Shown: positions 9,475-19,800, numbered from the stretch's first letter. The stretch is DNA of 64,000 nucleotides from an uncultured Aquabacterium sp. (GCF_913773725.1 NZ_CAJYGK010000016.1:124001-188000), one strand, 5' to 3'. Program-made: numbers and translations. The notes: generated by a model not told the origin, from the letters alone.

Positions 9475-11595
9475 ATGCCCGCCCATACCGACTCCCTCCC
9501 GGCCGTTCGCGTCCAACGCGACGGCGCCATCGCCCTGGTCACCCTGCACAACCCGCCGGTGAACGCGCTGAGCACCGCGGTGCGCCAGGGCCTGCAGCAG
9601 GCCTTTGCCGAACTGAGCCACGACGCCGACGTGCACGCCATCGTGATCGCGGGCTCGGGCGCCAACTTCATCGCCGGCGCCGACATCCGCGAGTTCGGCC
9701 AGCCGCCCCAGGCGCCTTCGCTGCCCGAGGTCTGCAACCAGATCGAAGCCAGCGACAAGCTGGTGATCGCGGCCATCCATGGCGCCGCGCTCGGTGGCGG
9801 CCTGGAGATCGCGCTGTCAGCCCATTACCGCGTGGCCGTCGACACCGCCAAGGTGGGGCTGCCCGAAGTCGCCCTGGGGCTGCTTCCCGGCGCGGGCGGC
9901 ACCCAACGCGCGCCCCGCCTGATCGGCGCCGCCGCCGCGCTCGACCTGATGCTCAGCGGCCGCCACGCGAGCGCCAAGGAAGCGCTGCGCCTGGGCCTGA
10001 TCGACCACATTGCGACCAGCAACGACATCGCCGCTGAAGGCGTGGCCTACGCCCGCAGCCTGCTGGCCGACGGCGCCCCGATCCGCCGCACCGGTGAACA
10101 GACTGCGGCGCTGGCCGACCGGGCTGCGCAACAGGCCGCGATCGACGCGGCCCGCGCCGAGGTGGCGAAGAAGAAGGGCCTGTTCTCGCCGAGCAAGATC
10201 GTCGACTGCGTGCAGGCCGCGCTGGACCAGCCCTTTGCCGACGGCCTGGCCACCGAGCGCGACCTGTTCACGCAGTGCCTGCACAGTCCGCAGCGCGCCG
10301 GCCTGGTCCACCTGTTCTTTGCCGAGCGTGAAGTCACCAAGTCGCCCGAGACCCAGTCGGCCAAGCCCCGCCCCTTCGAGAAGGTTGGCGTGATCGGCGG
10401 CGGCACCATGGGCGCCGGCATCGCCGTGTCCCTGCTGGATGCGGGCCTGAACGTGACGATGATCGAGCGCGATGACGCGGCCCTGGCCCTCGGCCAGTCG
10501 CGCGTGGCCAAGGTGTACGACGGGGCCATGGCCAAGGGCCGCCTGACCGAAGAGGGCAAGGCCGCCATCCTGACGCGCTTCCAGGGCTCGACGCACTACG
10601 ACGCGCTCGCCGATGCCGACCTGGTGATCGAAGCGGTGTTCGAAGACATGGCCGTGAAGAAGGCGGTGTTTGCCGAGCTGGATCGCGTCTGCCGACCCGG
10701 TGCCGTGCTGGCCACCAACACGTCCTACCTGGACATCAACGAGATCGCAGGCAGCATCTCGCGCCCGCAGGATGTCCTCGGCCTGCACTTCTTCTCGCCG
10801 GCCAATATCATGAAGCTGCTGGAGATCGTGGTGCCCGCCAAGGTGAGCGCCGACGTGGTCGCCACCGGCTTTGCGCTGGCCAAGAAGCTCAAGAAGGTGC
10901 CGGTGCGCGCCGGCGTGTGCGACGGCTTCATCGGCAACCGCATCCTGGCCGTGTACCGCACGGCGGCCGACCACATGATGGAAGACGGGGCCTCGCCGTT
11001 CGAGATCGACGCCATGGTGCGCGCCTTCGGCTACCCCATGGGCCCGTACGAGATGAGCGACCTGGCCGGGGGCGACATCGGCTGGGCCACGCGCAAGCGC
11101 CGTGCCGCAACCCGCGACCCGAAGGCCCGCTACGTGCACATTGCCGACCGGCTGTGCGAGCGCGGCTGGTTCGGCCAGAAGACCGGCCAGGGCTGGTATG
11201 TGTACGAAGCCGGCAGCCGCAGCGGCAAGCCCAATCCGGCCGTCGAGCCCCTCATCGCCGAAGAGCGCGCCAAGGCCGGCGTGACGCCGCGCCCCTTCAC
11301 CCGCGAAGAGCTGGAGCGCCGCTATGTGGCCGCCATGGTCAACGAAGGCGCCCGGGTGGTCGAAGAGGGCATTGCCTTGCGGCCGCTCGACGTCGATGTC
11401 ACGCTGGTGCACGGCTACGGCTTCCCCCGCCACAAGGGGGGCCCGATGAAGTACGCCGACCTCGTCGGCCTGCCGCAGATCCTGGCCGACATCCAGTCGT
11501 TTGCCAAAGAAGACCCGCTGTTCTGGCAACCGGCCCCGCTGCTGGTCAGGCTGGTGCAGGAAGGCAAGAACTTCGACAGCCTCAACCACGGCTGA
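9475..11595 (+). CDS. Bifunctional enoyl-CoA hydratase / 3-hydroxyacyl-CoA dehydrogenase (PimF/FadJ-like)
   Basis: A 706-residue fusion. Residues about 1-190 are a crotonase-fold hydratase with both catalytic Glu regions (GGGLEIAL and GLPEVALG) and the oxyanion segment FIAGADIREFG. From about residue 300 comes an NAD Rossmann motif (VIGGGTMGAGIA), the dehydrogenase active-site stretch LGLHFFSPANIMKLLE, and a C-terminal dehydrogenase domain. It performs the two middle steps of beta-oxidation. The size and its position ahead of thiolase and paired dehydrogenases match PimF of the pimeloyl-CoA operon. ATG at 9475 was chosen because the longer open frame overlaps the operator. Confidence 0.85.
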   Translation: MPAHTDSLPAVRVQRDGAIALVTLHNPPVNALSTAVRQGLQQAFAELSHDADVHAIVIAGSGANFIAGADIREFGQPPQAPSLPEVCNQIEASDKLVIAAIHGAALGGGLEIALSAHYRVAVDTAKVGLPEVALGLLPGAGGTQRAPRLIGAAAALDLMLSGRHASAKEALRLGLIDHIATSNDIAAEGVAYARSLLADGAPIRRTGEQTAALADRAAQQAAIDAARAEVAKKKGLFSPSKIVDCVQAALDQPFADGLATERDLFTQCLHSPQRAGLVHLFFAEREVTKSPETQSAKPRPFEKVGVIGGGTMGAGIAVSLLDAGLNVTMIERDDAALALGQSRVAKVYDGAMAKGRLTEEGKAAILTRFQGSTHYDALADADLVIEAVFEDMAVKKAVFAELDRVCRPGAVLATNTSYLDINEIAGSISRPQDVLGLHFFSPANIMKLLEIVVPAKVSADVVATGFALAKKLKKVPVRAGVCDGFIGNRILAVYRTAADHMMEDGASPFEIDAMVRAFGYPMGPYEMSDLAGGDIGWATRKRRAATRDPKARYVHIADRLCERGWFGQKTGQGWYVYEAGSRSGKPNPAVEPLIAEERAKAGVTPRPFTREELERRYVAAMVNEGARVVEEGIALRPLDVDVTLVHGYGFPRHKGGPMKYADLVGLPQILADIQSFAKEDPLFWQPAPLLVRLVQEGKNFDSLNHG

Positions 11596-11622
11596 CCCGA
11601 CCTCATTTCAGGAGACAACCCC

Positions 11623-12819
11623 ATGCGTGAAGCCGTCATCGTGTCCACCGCACGGACCCCGCTCACCAAGTCGCACCGCGGCGAGTTCAACATCGTGCCC
11701 GGCCCCACCCTCGCGTCGTTCGCCGTCCGGGCGGCCGTCGACCGCGCCGGCATCGAATCCGACCTGATCGAGGATGCCATCCTCGGCTGCGGCTACCCCG
11801 AAGGCCGCACCGGCCGCAACATCGGCCGCCAGGCCGTGCTCCGCGCGGGCCTGCCGCTGTCGATCGCCGGCACCACGGTCAACCGCTTCTGTGCATCGGG
11901 CCTGCAGGCCGTGGCCATGGCCGCCAGCCGCATCATCGTGGACGGTGCCCCGGCCATGATCGCCGGCGGCATCGAGAGCATCTCGGGCATCCGCACCCGT
12001 GAAGACGGCGACAGCGGCATCGACCCATGGATCCAGGCGCACAAGCCGGCGCTCTACATGACGATGATCGAGACCGCCGACATCGTGGCGCAGCGATATG
12101 GCATCAGCCGGGAGGCCCAGGACCGCTTCTCGGTGGAGAGCCAGCGCAAGACGGCCGAAGCCCAGGCAGCCGGTCGGTATGCCGACGAGATCATCCCGGT
12201 GACCACGACGATGGCCGTGGTCGACAAGGACACCAAGGCCGTGTCGCACCGCGACGTGACGGTGGACCACGACACCTGCAACCGCCCAGGCACCACCTAC
12301 GAATCGCTCGCGAAGCTGGAGCCGGTGCGGGGCGCCGAACAGTTCATCACCGCGGGCAACGCCTCGCAGTTGAGCGACGGCGCCTCGGCCTGCGTGCTGA
12401 TGGACAGCCGGGAGGCCGAGCGCCACGGCCTGCAGCCGCTGGGTGCCTTCCGCGGCATGGCCGTGGCCGGCTGCGAGCCCGATGAAATGGGCATCGGCCC
12501 GGTGTTTGCCGTGCCCAAGCTGCTGGCGCGCCACGGCCTCACGGTCGACGACATCGACCTGTGGGAGCTCAACGAGGCGTTTGCATCGCAGTCGGTGTAC
12601 TGCCAGCAGCGCCTGGGCATCCCCGACGAACGCCTGAACGTCAACGGCGGTGCCATCTCGATCGGCCACCCCTTCGGCATGACCGGTGCGCGGCTGGTGG
12701 GCCACGTGCTGCTGGAAGGCCGCCGCCGCAAGGCGCAGAACCCGAACGTGAAGTGGGCCGTGGTGACGATGTGCATCGCGGGTGGCATGGGCGCCGCCGG
12801 CCTCTTCGAAATCTTCTGA
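11623..12819 (+). CDS. Acetyl-CoA C-acyltransferase (thiolase), PimB-like
   Basis: A 398-residue thiolase with the acylated Cys90 in NRFCASGLQ, the His of [10 protein letters not shown], and the deprotonating Cys384 in [11 protein letters not shown]. It cleaves 3-oxoacyl-CoA with CoA to give acetyl-CoA and a chain shortened by two carbons. Ribosome binding site CAGGAG precedes the ATG. It lies 27 bases after the bifunctional gene in the same operon. In the proposed pathway it releases glutaryl-CoA from 3-oxopimeloyl-CoA; a general fatty-acid role cannot be excluded. Confidence 0.85.
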   Translation: MREAVIVSTARTPLTKSHRGEFNIVPGPTLASFAVRAAVDRAGIESDLIEDAILGCGYPEGRTGRNIGRQAVLRAGLPLSIAGTTVNRFCASGLQAVAMAASRIIVDGAPAMIAGGIESISGIRTREDGDSGIDPWIQAHKPALYMTMIETADIVAQRYGISREAQDRFSVESQRKTAEAQAAGRYADEIIPVTTTMAVVDKDTKAVSHRDVTVDHDTCNRPGTTYESLAKLEPVRGAEQFITAGNASQLSDGASACVLMDSREAERHGLQPLGAFRGMAVAGCEPDEMGIGPVFAVPKLLARHGLTVDDIDLWELNEAFASQSVYCQQRLGIPDERLNVNGGAISIGHPFGMTGARLVGHVLLEGRRRKAQNPNVKWAVVTMCIAGGMGAAGLFEIF

Positions 12820-12843
12820 AGCCCCTCAACCGAGAACGACCCC

Positions 12844-14043
12844 ATGGACCTGAACCTGACCCCCGAAGAGCAGGCCTTTCGCGCCGAGGTGCGCCGCTTC
12901 ATCGCTGAGAAGGTGCCGGCCCGGCTCACGGACAAGGTGCGCCACGGCCAGCACCTGACCAAGGCCGATTACGAAGAATGGCACGCCATCCTCCATGCGC
13001 AGGGCTGGCTGGCCAACCACTGGCCCCAGGCATGGGGCGGCACCGGCTGGAATGCCGTCGAGAAGTTCATCTTCGAAAACGAATGCGCGCTGGCGTGGTG
13101 CCCCCGCACGGTGCCCTTCGGCGTGAACATGCTGGGCCCGGTGCTGATCAAGTACGGCAACGAAGCGCAGAAGCGGTACTGGCTGCCGCGCATCCTCAGC
13201 GGTGAGGACTGGTGGTGCCAGGGCTATTCCGAGCCCGGCGCCGGCTCCGACCTCGCCTCGGTCAAGACCAGCGCCGTGCGCCAGGGCGACCACTACATCG
13301 TCAACGGCCAGAAGACCTGGACCACGCTGGGCCACCACGCCAACATGATCTTCTGCCTGGTTCGCACCAACCGCGAAGCCAAGCAGCAGGAGGGCATCAG
13401 CTTCCTGCTGATCGACATGACCAGCCCGGGCATCGAAGTGCGCCCCATCATCACGCTGGACGGCGAGCACGAGGTCAACGAAGTCTTCTTCACCGACGTG
13501 AAGGTGCCGGTCGAGAACCTGGTCGGCGAAGAGAACAAGGGCTGGACCTGCGCCAAGTACCTCCTGACCTACGAGCGCACCAACATTGCGGGCGTGGGCT
13601 TCTCGGTGGCTGCGCTGGCACGCCTGAAGGTGATTGCGCAGAAGGTGATGAAGAACGGCCGCCCGCTGGCCCAGGACCCGCTGTTCGCGGCCCGCCTGGC
13701 CAAGGTCGAGATCGACCTGGAGAACATGAAGACCACCAACCTGCGCGTGATCGCCGCGGTGGCCGGCGGGGGCGCGCCTGGCGCGGAAAGCTCGATGCTG
13801 AAGATCAAGGGCACCGAGATCCGCCAGGAGATCAACGCCCTGACGCGCCGCGCCATGGGCCCGTATGCCCTGCCCTTCCTGCCCGAGGCGCTGGAGGGCG
13901 GTGCCGATGACGACGCCCGCGTCGGCCCGCGCGATGCCGCCTACGCCGCGGCGCAGTACTTCAACAACCGCAAGCTGTCGATCTTCGGCGGCTCCAACGA
14001 AATCCAGAAGAACATCATCTCCAAGATGATCCTGGGCCTGTGA
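12844..14043 (+). CDS. pimC: Acyl-CoA dehydrogenase, PimC-like large subunit
   Basis: A 399-residue FAD acyl-CoA dehydrogenase: N-terminal helical domain, beta domain with the flavin-contact segment WCQGYSEPGAGSDLAS and WTT, and a C-terminal helical domain ending FGGSNEIQKNIISKM. The wording WCQGYSEPGAGSDL, NGQKTWTT and VGEENKGWT is typical of proteins annotated as pimeloyl-CoA dehydrogenase large subunit. It is followed after 14 bases by a second, more divergent dehydrogenase, as PimC is followed by PimD, and the two probably form a heteromer. The symbol rests on gene order plus sequence style. Confidence 0.65.
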   Translation: MDLNLTPEEQAFRAEVRRFIAEKVPARLTDKVRHGQHLTKADYEEWHAILHAQGWLANHWPQAWGGTGWNAVEKFIFENECALAWCPRTVPFGVNMLGPVLIKYGNEAQKRYWLPRILSGEDWWCQGYSEPGAGSDLASVKTSAVRQGDHYIVNGQKTWTTLGHHANMIFCLVRTNREAKQQEGISFLLIDMTSPGIEVRPIITLDGEHEVNEVFFTDVKVPVENLVGEENKGWTCAKYLLTYERTNIAGVGFSVAALARLKVIAQKVMKNGRPLAQDPLFAARLAKVEIDLENMKTTNLRVIAAVAGGGAPGAESSMLKIKGTEIRQEINALTRRAMGPYALPFLPEALEGGADDDARVGPRDAAYAAAQYFNNRKLSIFGGSNEIQKNIISKMILGL

Positions 14044-14057
14044 GCTCGGAGGCGAAC

Positions 14058-15215
14058 ATGAACTTCATCCACACCGAAGACCGCCGCATGCTGGCCGACC
14101 TGCTGGACCGCTATGTGGCCGAGCAGTACCCGATCGACACCCGCCACGCCATCACCGCCTCGCCCACGGGCTACAGCGCCAGCCACTGGGCACAGTTCGC
14201 CGAGCTGGGCGCCATTGGTGCGTTGTTCTCTGAAGCGGATGGCGGCTTTGGCGGCACCGGCTTCGACCTGGCGGTCGTGTTCGAGTCGCTCGGGCGCGGC
14301 CTGGTGGTCGAGCCCTTTCTGGCGAGCGCCGTGCTGGCCGGCAGCGCCCTGGCCCACGCCGGCAACGCCGCCCAGCGCGAGCAACTGGCCAGTCTGATCG
14401 ACGGCAGTCTGGTCGCCACGCTGGCCCACGAAGAGGCCGATGCTTATTACGCACCCAACCATGTCTCGACCACCGCCACCCGCGATGCCGAAGGCTACGT
14501 CCTGAACGGTGCCAAGGCGGTGGTTCCGTTCGCCGACCAGGCTCACACGCTGATCCTGTCGGCCCGCACCGCCGGCCACGTGGCCGACGCGGACGGCATC
14601 TCGCTGTTCATCGTGCCGTCGCAGACCCCCGGTCTCACGCTGCGCGCCTACACCAACATCGACGGCACCCGCGCGGCTGAAGTGACGCTCAACCAGGTTC
14701 GCCTGCCGGCCACCGCGCTGCTGGGCGCAGAAGGCCAGGGCCTGGCCACGCTGGAGCACGCCATCGGCCGCGGCATCGTGGCCCTGTGCGCCGAGAGCCT
14801 GGGCGCGATGGAAGTGGCCAAGCGCCAGACCATCGACTACCTGCAGACCCGCAAGCAGTTCGGCAAGCCCATCGGCAGCTTCCAGGCGCTGCAGCACCGC
14901 ATGGCCACCGTGCTGCTGGAGATCGAGCAGGCCCGATCGGCCGTGATCAACGCCGCGGCGGCGCTGGACAACCCCGACCGCACCGAGCGTGAACGCGCAC
15001 TGTCGGCCGCCAAGTACAGCATCGGCCGCATCGGCACCCTGGTGGCCGAAGAGGCGATCCAGTTGCACGGCGGCATCGGCATGACCTGGGAACTGCCCTT
15101 GCCGCACTACGCCAAGCGCCTCATCATGATCGACCACCAGCTGGGCGACGAGGACCACCACCTGGCGCGCTTCATCGCGTTGGGCCAGCAGGCCGACGCC
15201 ACACTGGCCGCCTGA
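14058..15215 (+). CDS. pimD: Acyl-CoA dehydrogenase, PimD-like small subunit
   Basis: A 385-residue acyl-CoA dehydrogenase family protein. It keeps the overall fold (RKQFGKPIGSFQALQHRMA and LHGGIGMTWELPLPHYAKR) but lacks the SEPGAGSD flavin segment seen in its partner; the equivalent stretch reads LAHEEADAYYAP. This asymmetry is usual for the small subunit of PimC/PimD-type pairs. ATG at 14058 with a strong GGAGG eight bases away is preferred to a GTG at 14040 that overlaps the previous gene. It lies in the operon, 14 bases after the PimC-like gene. Confidence 0.65.
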   Translation: MNFIHTEDRRMLADLLDRYVAEQYPIDTRHAITASPTGYSASHWAQFAELGAIGALFSEADGGFGGTGFDLAVVFESLGRGLVVEPFLASAVLAGSALAHAGNAAQREQLASLIDGSLVATLAHEEADAYYAPNHVSTTATRDAEGYVLNGAKAVVPFADQAHTLILSARTAGHVADADGISLFIVPSQTPGLTLRAYTNIDGTRAAEVTLNQVRLPATALLGAEGQGLATLEHAIGRGIVALCAESLGAMEVAKRQTIDYLQTRKQFGKPIGSFQALQHRMATVLLEIEQARSAVINAAAALDNPDRTERERALSAAKYSIGRIGTLVAEEAIQLHGGIGMTWELPLPHYAKRLIMIDHQLGDEDHHLARFIALGQQADATLAA

Positions 15216-15251
15216 AGCGGGCACGTCCCAGCATCACCACGGGATCACGAC

Positions 15252-16445
15252 ATGAGCCAGAACAAAGCCACCTTCAACTGGGCCGACCCGCTGCTGCTGG
15301 ACGACCAGCTGACCGACGAGGAACGCATGGTGCGCGACGCCGCGCGCGCCTATGCGCAGGACAAGCTGCTGCCCCGCGTGCTCGAGGCCTTTCGCCACGA
15401 GCGCACCGACCCGGCCATCTTCCGAGAAATGGGTGAGCTGGGCCTGCTTGGCCCCACCATCCCGACCGAGTACGGCGGCGCCGGCCTGAACTACGTGAGC
15501 TACGGCCTGATCGCGCGCGAGGTGGAGCGCGTGGACAGCGGCTACCGCTCGATGATGAGCGTGCAGTCCTCGCTGGTCATGGTGCCCATCAACGCGTTCG
15601 GCAACGAAGCAACCAAGCGGAAGTACCTGCCGAAACTCGCCACGGGCGAATTCATCGGCTGCTTCGGCCTGACCGAGCCCAACCACGGCTCCGACCCGGC
15701 CAGCATGCTGACGCGCGCCACCCGGGTGGACGGCGGCTACACGCTGCGCGGCAGCAAGATGTGGATCAGCAATTCGCCGATTGCCGACGTGTTCGTGGTG
15801 TGGGCGCAGTGTGAAGAGAACGGCAAAGACCAGATCCGCGGCTTCGTGCTGGAGAAGGGCTGGAAGGGCCTGAGTGCGCCGGCCATCCACGGCAAGGTGG
15901 GGCTGCGTGCCAGCATCACCGGTGAGATCGTGATGGACGACGTCTTCGTGCCGGAAGAAAACGCCTTCCCCGAGGTGCGTGGCCTCAAGGGCCCCTTCAC
16001 CTGCCTGAACAGCGCACGCTACGGGATCTCGTGGGGCGCGATGGGCGCGGCCGAAGACTGCTGGTTCCGCGCACGCCAGTATGTGCTCGACCGCAAGCAG
16101 TTCGGCAAGCCGCTGGCGGCCAACCAGCTGATCCAGAAGAAGCTGGCCGACATGCAGACCGAGATCGCGCTGGGCCTGCAGGGCAGCCTGCGCCTGGGCC
16201 GCCTCAAGGACGAAGGCAAGGCCGCGGTCGAGATCACCTCGATCATGAAGCGCAACAACTGCGGCAAGGCGCTCGACATCGCCCGGCTGGCGCGCGACAT
16301 GATGGGCGGCAACGGCATCAGCGACGAGTTCGGTGTGGCGCGGCACCTCGTCAACCTCGAGGTGGTCAACACCTACGAAGGCACGCACGACATCCACGCG
16401 CTGATCCTGGGCCGCGCCCAGACGGGCATCCAGGCCTTCTTCTGA
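15252..16445 (+). CDS. gcdH: Glutaryl-CoA dehydrogenase
   Basis: A 397-residue flavoprotein that oxidatively decarboxylates glutaryl-CoA to crotonyl-CoA, passing electrons to ETF. Diagnostic stretches are [30 protein letters not shown] and [20 protein letters not shown], with catalytic Glu376 in YEGT. The length and C-terminus match GcdH of Burkholderiales. It is 36 bases after the PimD-like gene and so the last gene of the operon. That makes chemical sense: pimeloyl-CoA oxidation ends in glutaryl-CoA, which GcdH consumes. It also serves lysine and aromatic catabolism. Confidence 0.92.
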   Translation: MSQNKATFNWADPLLLDDQLTDEERMVRDAARAYAQDKLLPRVLEAFRHERTDPAIFREMGELGLLGPTIPTEYGGAGLNYVSYGLIAREVERVDSGYRSMMSVQSSLVMVPINAFGNEATKRKYLPKLATGEFIGCFGLTEPNHGSDPASMLTRATRVDGGYTLRGSKMWISNSPIADVFVVWAQCEENGKDQIRGFVLEKGWKGLSAPAIHGKVGLRASITGEIVMDDVFVPEENAFPEVRGLKGPFTCLNSARYGISWGAMGAAEDCWFRARQYVLDRKQFGKPLAANQLIQKKLADMQTEIALGLQGSLRLGRLKDEGKAAVEITSIMKRNNCGKALDIARLARDMMGGNGISDEFGVARHLVNLEVVNTYEGTHDIHALILGRAQTGIQAFF

Positions 16446-16460
16446 TCGGCCCCGCGAAGG

Positions 16461-17111
16461 TCAGCCCCCGCGCAGATAGGCGCTGACCGCCGCCTTCACC
16501 TCATCCCGCAAGGCTTCGCCATCCACCGCTGGCCCTTGGGTGATGAGGCTCTGCGTCATCCAGCCATAGACGATGGCGTGGATCATCCGCGCCTTCTGCG
16601 GCTGCAGCGCCACCGGCATGGCGTCGCTGGCCGACGCCAGAGCCTGCTGCCACAACGACACGAACTGCTCGTAGTGCTTGCTGTAGGCCGTGCGGCTGGA
16701 CACCTGGCGCTCCAGCACGAACAGTTCGGCCCACCGGGGGATGTCACTCAGGATGCGATCGACCTGATCGTCTATCAGGGCAGCCGCCAGCACCTGCGTC
16801 GGCACGCCACGGTGCCGCTCGGCACACGCCGCCATCGCGATGGCGAGCTGCTTGACGTGCATGTGGATCGTCAGAGCCGCCAGCGCGTCCTTGTTGGCAA
16901 CGTAGTCGTAAAACGTGCCGATGCCGACACCGGCCACCGCCGCGATCTCGCGGATCGTCGCCTTCGCGTAGCCCTTGTCCATCAAAACCCGAACAAAGGC
17001 CTCCTGCAGCGCCTCGGAGCTCAGGTGCGCGCGCTGCTGGCGCGGCTTGCGGCGCGTGGGGCCCGAAAGCCGAACACCTGACTCGGTCGCCTTTCCTAGA
17101 ATTTTTGCCAT
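16461..17111 (-). CDS. TetR-family regulator
   Basis: A 216-residue repressor-type protein with an N-terminal TetR helix-turn-helix (ATIREIAAVAGVGIGTFYDYVANK) and a helical ligand domain. ATG at 17111 (MAKILGK) is preferred to an upstream start that would overlap the AidB-like gene. It is divergent from that gene with 68 bases between starts, so it probably controls it. It converges on gcdH. An acyl-CoA or fatty-acid ligand is plausible from context only. Confidence 0.8.
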   Translation of the reverse strand: MAKILGKATESGVRLSGPTRRKPRQQRAHLSSEALQEAFVRVLMDKGYAKATIREIAAVAGVGIGTFYDYVANKDALAALTIHMHVKQLAIAMAACAERHRGVPTQVLAAALIDDQVDRILSDIPRWAELFVLERQVSSRTAYSKHYEQFVSLWQQALASASDAMPVALQPQKARMIHAIVYGWMTQSLITQGPAVDGEALRDEVKAAVSAYLRGG

Positions 17112-17179
17112 GACAACAAGCCCGATCGGAGGGATGCGCGGTGTGCAGGCCCCGATCATGAAGCAAGCCGGAGACAAGC

Positions 17180-18823
17180 ATGGATTGGCACACACACGAA
17201 GTCAGCAACCAGTTCGACGAGTGGACGGACTACAACCTGCTCACCACCGACCGCCCCATGCTGGACGCGCTGGAGCGTGCCGGCGCGCAGGCCTTCACCG
17301 CCGACCTGACGCAGTACGCCGCACGGCTCGGTCAGGCCGACACCTTTGCACTGGGTGACGAGGCCAACCGCCACACGCCCGAGCTCAAGGCCTTCGATGC
17401 GCGCGGCCGCCGCATCAACCAGGTCACCTTCCACCCCAGCTGGCACGCGCTGATGGCGATGTACCGCGAGCAGGGCCTCATCGCCATGCCCTTTGCCAGC
17501 GGGGCCCGAGGCCGCTGGACGGCCTGGGCGGCGGGCTTCTACCTGCACACCCAGGTGGAAGCGGGCACCCTGTGCCCCGCGACGATGACCCAGGCCGCCA
17601 TCCCGCTGCTGGCGCGCGAGCCCCTGTTGCGCGACACCTGCCTGCCCTTGCTGATGAGCACCGCCTACGACCCGCGCGACCTGCCGCTGGCGCAGAAGCA
17701 GTCCATCTGGATCGGCATGGGCATGACCGAAAAGCAGGGCGGCTCCGACGTGCGCGCCAACACCACGCAGGCCACGCCCATCGGCACGTCTGAGCGCGAG
17801 TTCACGCTGCGCGGGCACAAGTGGTTCTTCTCGGCGCCGATGTGCGATGCCCACCTGGTGGTCGCCAAGACCCCGGACGGCAGCCCCTCGTGCTTCTTCG
17901 TGCCGCGCTGGCGCCCCGATGGCACGCGCAACGCGGTCGAGGTGCAGCGCCTGAAAAGCAAGGTGGGCAACCGCAGCAACTCGAGCAGCGAGGTCGAGTT
18001 CAAGGACGCGTACGGGGTGCTGATGGGCGAGCCGGGCCGTGGCATCCCGACCATCATCGAGATGGCCACCTACACGCGCCTGAACTGCGTGGTGGGCAGC
18101 GCGGGCATGGTGCGGCAGGGCCTCGTGCAGAGCCTGGCCTACACACGGCGGCGCCGTGCCTTCGGCCGCCTGCTGGCCGACCAGCCGCTGATGCAATCGG
18201 TGCTGACCGACCTGGCGCTGGAGAACGAGGCCAACGTGGTGCTGATGACGCGGCTGGCCCAGGCCTACGAGCGGGACGACACGCCGCTGGACAAGGCCTG
18301 GAAGCGCATCATGACGCCGGCCGCCAAGTTCTGGGTCTGCAAGCGCGCCGTCGAGGTCACCGGCGAGACCATGGAGGTGTTCGGCGGCAACGGCTACGTC
18401 GAAGACGGCCAGATGGGCCGGCTGTTCCGCGAGGCCCCGGTCAATTCGATCTGGGAGGGCTCGGGCAACGTGATGTGCCTGGATGTGCTGCGCGCGATTG
18501 CCAAGGACCCCGCCTCGGCGCAGGCCCTGCTCGACGACCTGCTGCGGATGGCGCACGACGACCGGGCGCTGAGGCAGGAGCTGCGCGCGCTGCAGGCCCT
18601 GCTGCAGACCGATCCCGCACAGCTTGAGGCCCTCGGCCGCGTTCTGGCCCAGCGCCTGGCCGTCGCGGCGCAGGCCTGCCTGCTGCGGCAGCACGCGCCC
18701 GGCTTCGTGGCCGATGCCTTCATCGCCACGCGGCTGGGTGAGCGCTGGGGCAGCGTGGTCGGCAGCATCGACACGCGGAGCCTGGCTGTGCGCGAACTGC
18801 TGGAGCGCGCGCTGCCCGCCTGA
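17180..18823 (+). CDS. AidB-like acyl-CoA dehydrogenase
   Basis: A 547-residue member of the long acyl-CoA dehydrogenase branch that includes E. coli AidB (about 540 residues). Motifs include MGMTEKQGGSDVRANTT in the flavin domain, RRRRAFGRLL, and the C-terminal active-site stretch NSIWEGSGNVMCLDVLRA. An extra C-terminal helical domain of about 100 residues is present, as in AidB, where it binds DNA and forms the tetramer. AidB protects against alkylation and has weak isovaleryl-CoA dehydrogenase activity. Placement beside an acyl-CoA operon and a TetR gene also allows a purely catabolic role. ACAAGC precedes the ATG; no strong Shine-Dalgarno is seen. Confidence 0.8.
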   Translation: MDWHTHEVSNQFDEWTDYNLLTTDRPMLDALERAGAQAFTADLTQYAARLGQADTFALGDEANRHTPELKAFDARGRRINQVTFHPSWHALMAMYREQGLIAMPFASGARGRWTAWAAGFYLHTQVEAGTLCPATMTQAAIPLLAREPLLRDTCLPLLMSTAYDPRDLPLAQKQSIWIGMGMTEKQGGSDVRANTTQATPIGTSEREFTLRGHKWFFSAPMCDAHLVVAKTPDGSPSCFFVPRWRPDGTRNAVEVQRLKSKVGNRSNSSSEVEFKDAYGVLMGEPGRGIPTIIEMATYTRLNCVVGSAGMVRQGLVQSLAYTRRRRAFGRLLADQPLMQSVLTDLALENEANVVLMTRLAQAYERDDTPLDKAWKRIMTPAAKFWVCKRAVEVTGETMEVFGGNGYVEDGQMGRLFREAPVNSIWEGSGNVMCLDVLRAIAKDPASAQALLDDLLRMAHDDRALRQELRALQALLQTDPAQLEALGRVLAQRLAVAAQACLLRQHAPGFVADAFIATRLGERWGSVVGSIDTRSLAVRELLERALPA

Positions 18824-18943
18824 GGAGGCCGTGTGCAGGCGGTGGTGGCGCCTGGGACGCGCGCGGCGACCAGACCGCTCTGGCAGTGGGGATGATGAAG
18901 GCGATTCAGCGGCACAGGCCCACACTGCCAGGTGGTTTTCAAC

Positions 18944-19693
18944 ATGAACTCACCTTCAGGGCCCGCCATGAAACCTCTGCTCGCCACCCTCACCCTCTGC
19001 CTGTCCACGCTCCCTGCCATGGCCACCACGACCCTGGCCCGCTGGGACTTCAACAGCGACGACGGACTCGTCAACACGGGCTCGCTCACACCGTCCGAAG
19101 GCGCCGGCACGCTGTCGCTGACGGGGGGCACGAGCGGCCTGTTCACCTCCGGTTCACCGATCGACCCGGCCGGCTTCCCGCTCGACAGTGGCGGGTCTGT
19201 CGGCGGCTATCCGGCACAAGGCACGTTGTCGGGCACGGCCGGGTTCGAGGGGCGCGTCTCCTCGGTCGGATACCAGCAGCTGACGCTGTCGTTCGATTAC
19301 AAGACGCAGCCGAGCGGCAACAAGTGGTTTCTGACGCAGGCCACCGCCGATGACGGCATCTCATGGACCGACGTGGCCACCTTCGGCGTGGCCGCGGCCG
19401 ACCAGTGGTTCACGGCCAGTTTCGACGTGTCTGCCGCATTGCCGGCCATGGCAAACCAGGCCGGCTTCGGCTTCCGCGTGGTCGCGGTCTTCGAGCCCGG
19501 CACCCTGGCGTACGAGGCCGCAGAGGCCGGCTACAACGGCGACTTCGGGCTGGTGATCGACCGGCTGACCGTGCAGGCCACGGCGGTGCCGGAAAGCCAG
19601 GCCGCCTGGATGGCCCTTGCGGGGCTGGGCCTGGTCGGGGGCCTGCGCCGGCGCCGGCATGCAGCTCCCGCGCCGGCACCGACCTGCGCTTGA
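18944..19693 (+). CDS. Secreted PEP-CTERM-like protein with a VPES tag
   Basis: A protein of about 249 residues with an N-terminal signal peptide (MKPLLATLTLCLSTLPAMA), a Gly/Ser/Thr-rich beta-sandwich-like body, and a C-terminal sorting signal: VPES, a hydrophobic helix (AAWMALAGLGLVGGL), then RRRR. The tag has Ser where PEP has its second Pro. A tail of about ten residues follows the arginines. Start is ATG 18944 because AGGTGG lies eight bases upstream; ATG 18968, just before the signal peptide, is the alternative. The function is unknown, probably cell surface or exopolysaccharide-associated. No exosortase gene is in the window. Confidence 0.7.
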   Translation: MNSPSGPAMKPLLATLTLCLSTLPAMATTTLARWDFNSDDGLVNTGSLTPSEGAGTLSLTGGTSGLFTSGSPIDPAGFPLDSGGSVGGYPAQGTLSGTAGFEGRVSSVGYQQLTLSFDYKTQPSGNKWFLTQATADDGISWTDVATFGVAAADQWFTASFDVSAALPAMANQAGFGFRVVAVFEPGTLAYEAAEAGYNGDFGLVIDRLTVQATAVPESQAAWMALAGLGLVGGLRRRRHAAPAPAPTCA

Positions 19694-19800
19694 CCTTGCC
19701 CGTGGTCGCCTTTGGAGGAGAATCGCGATATCGCCCACCCAACCGGCATCGAGTCAAGGACCTTTCCTGGACGCGACCTGTGGCACACGGACATCGCGAC

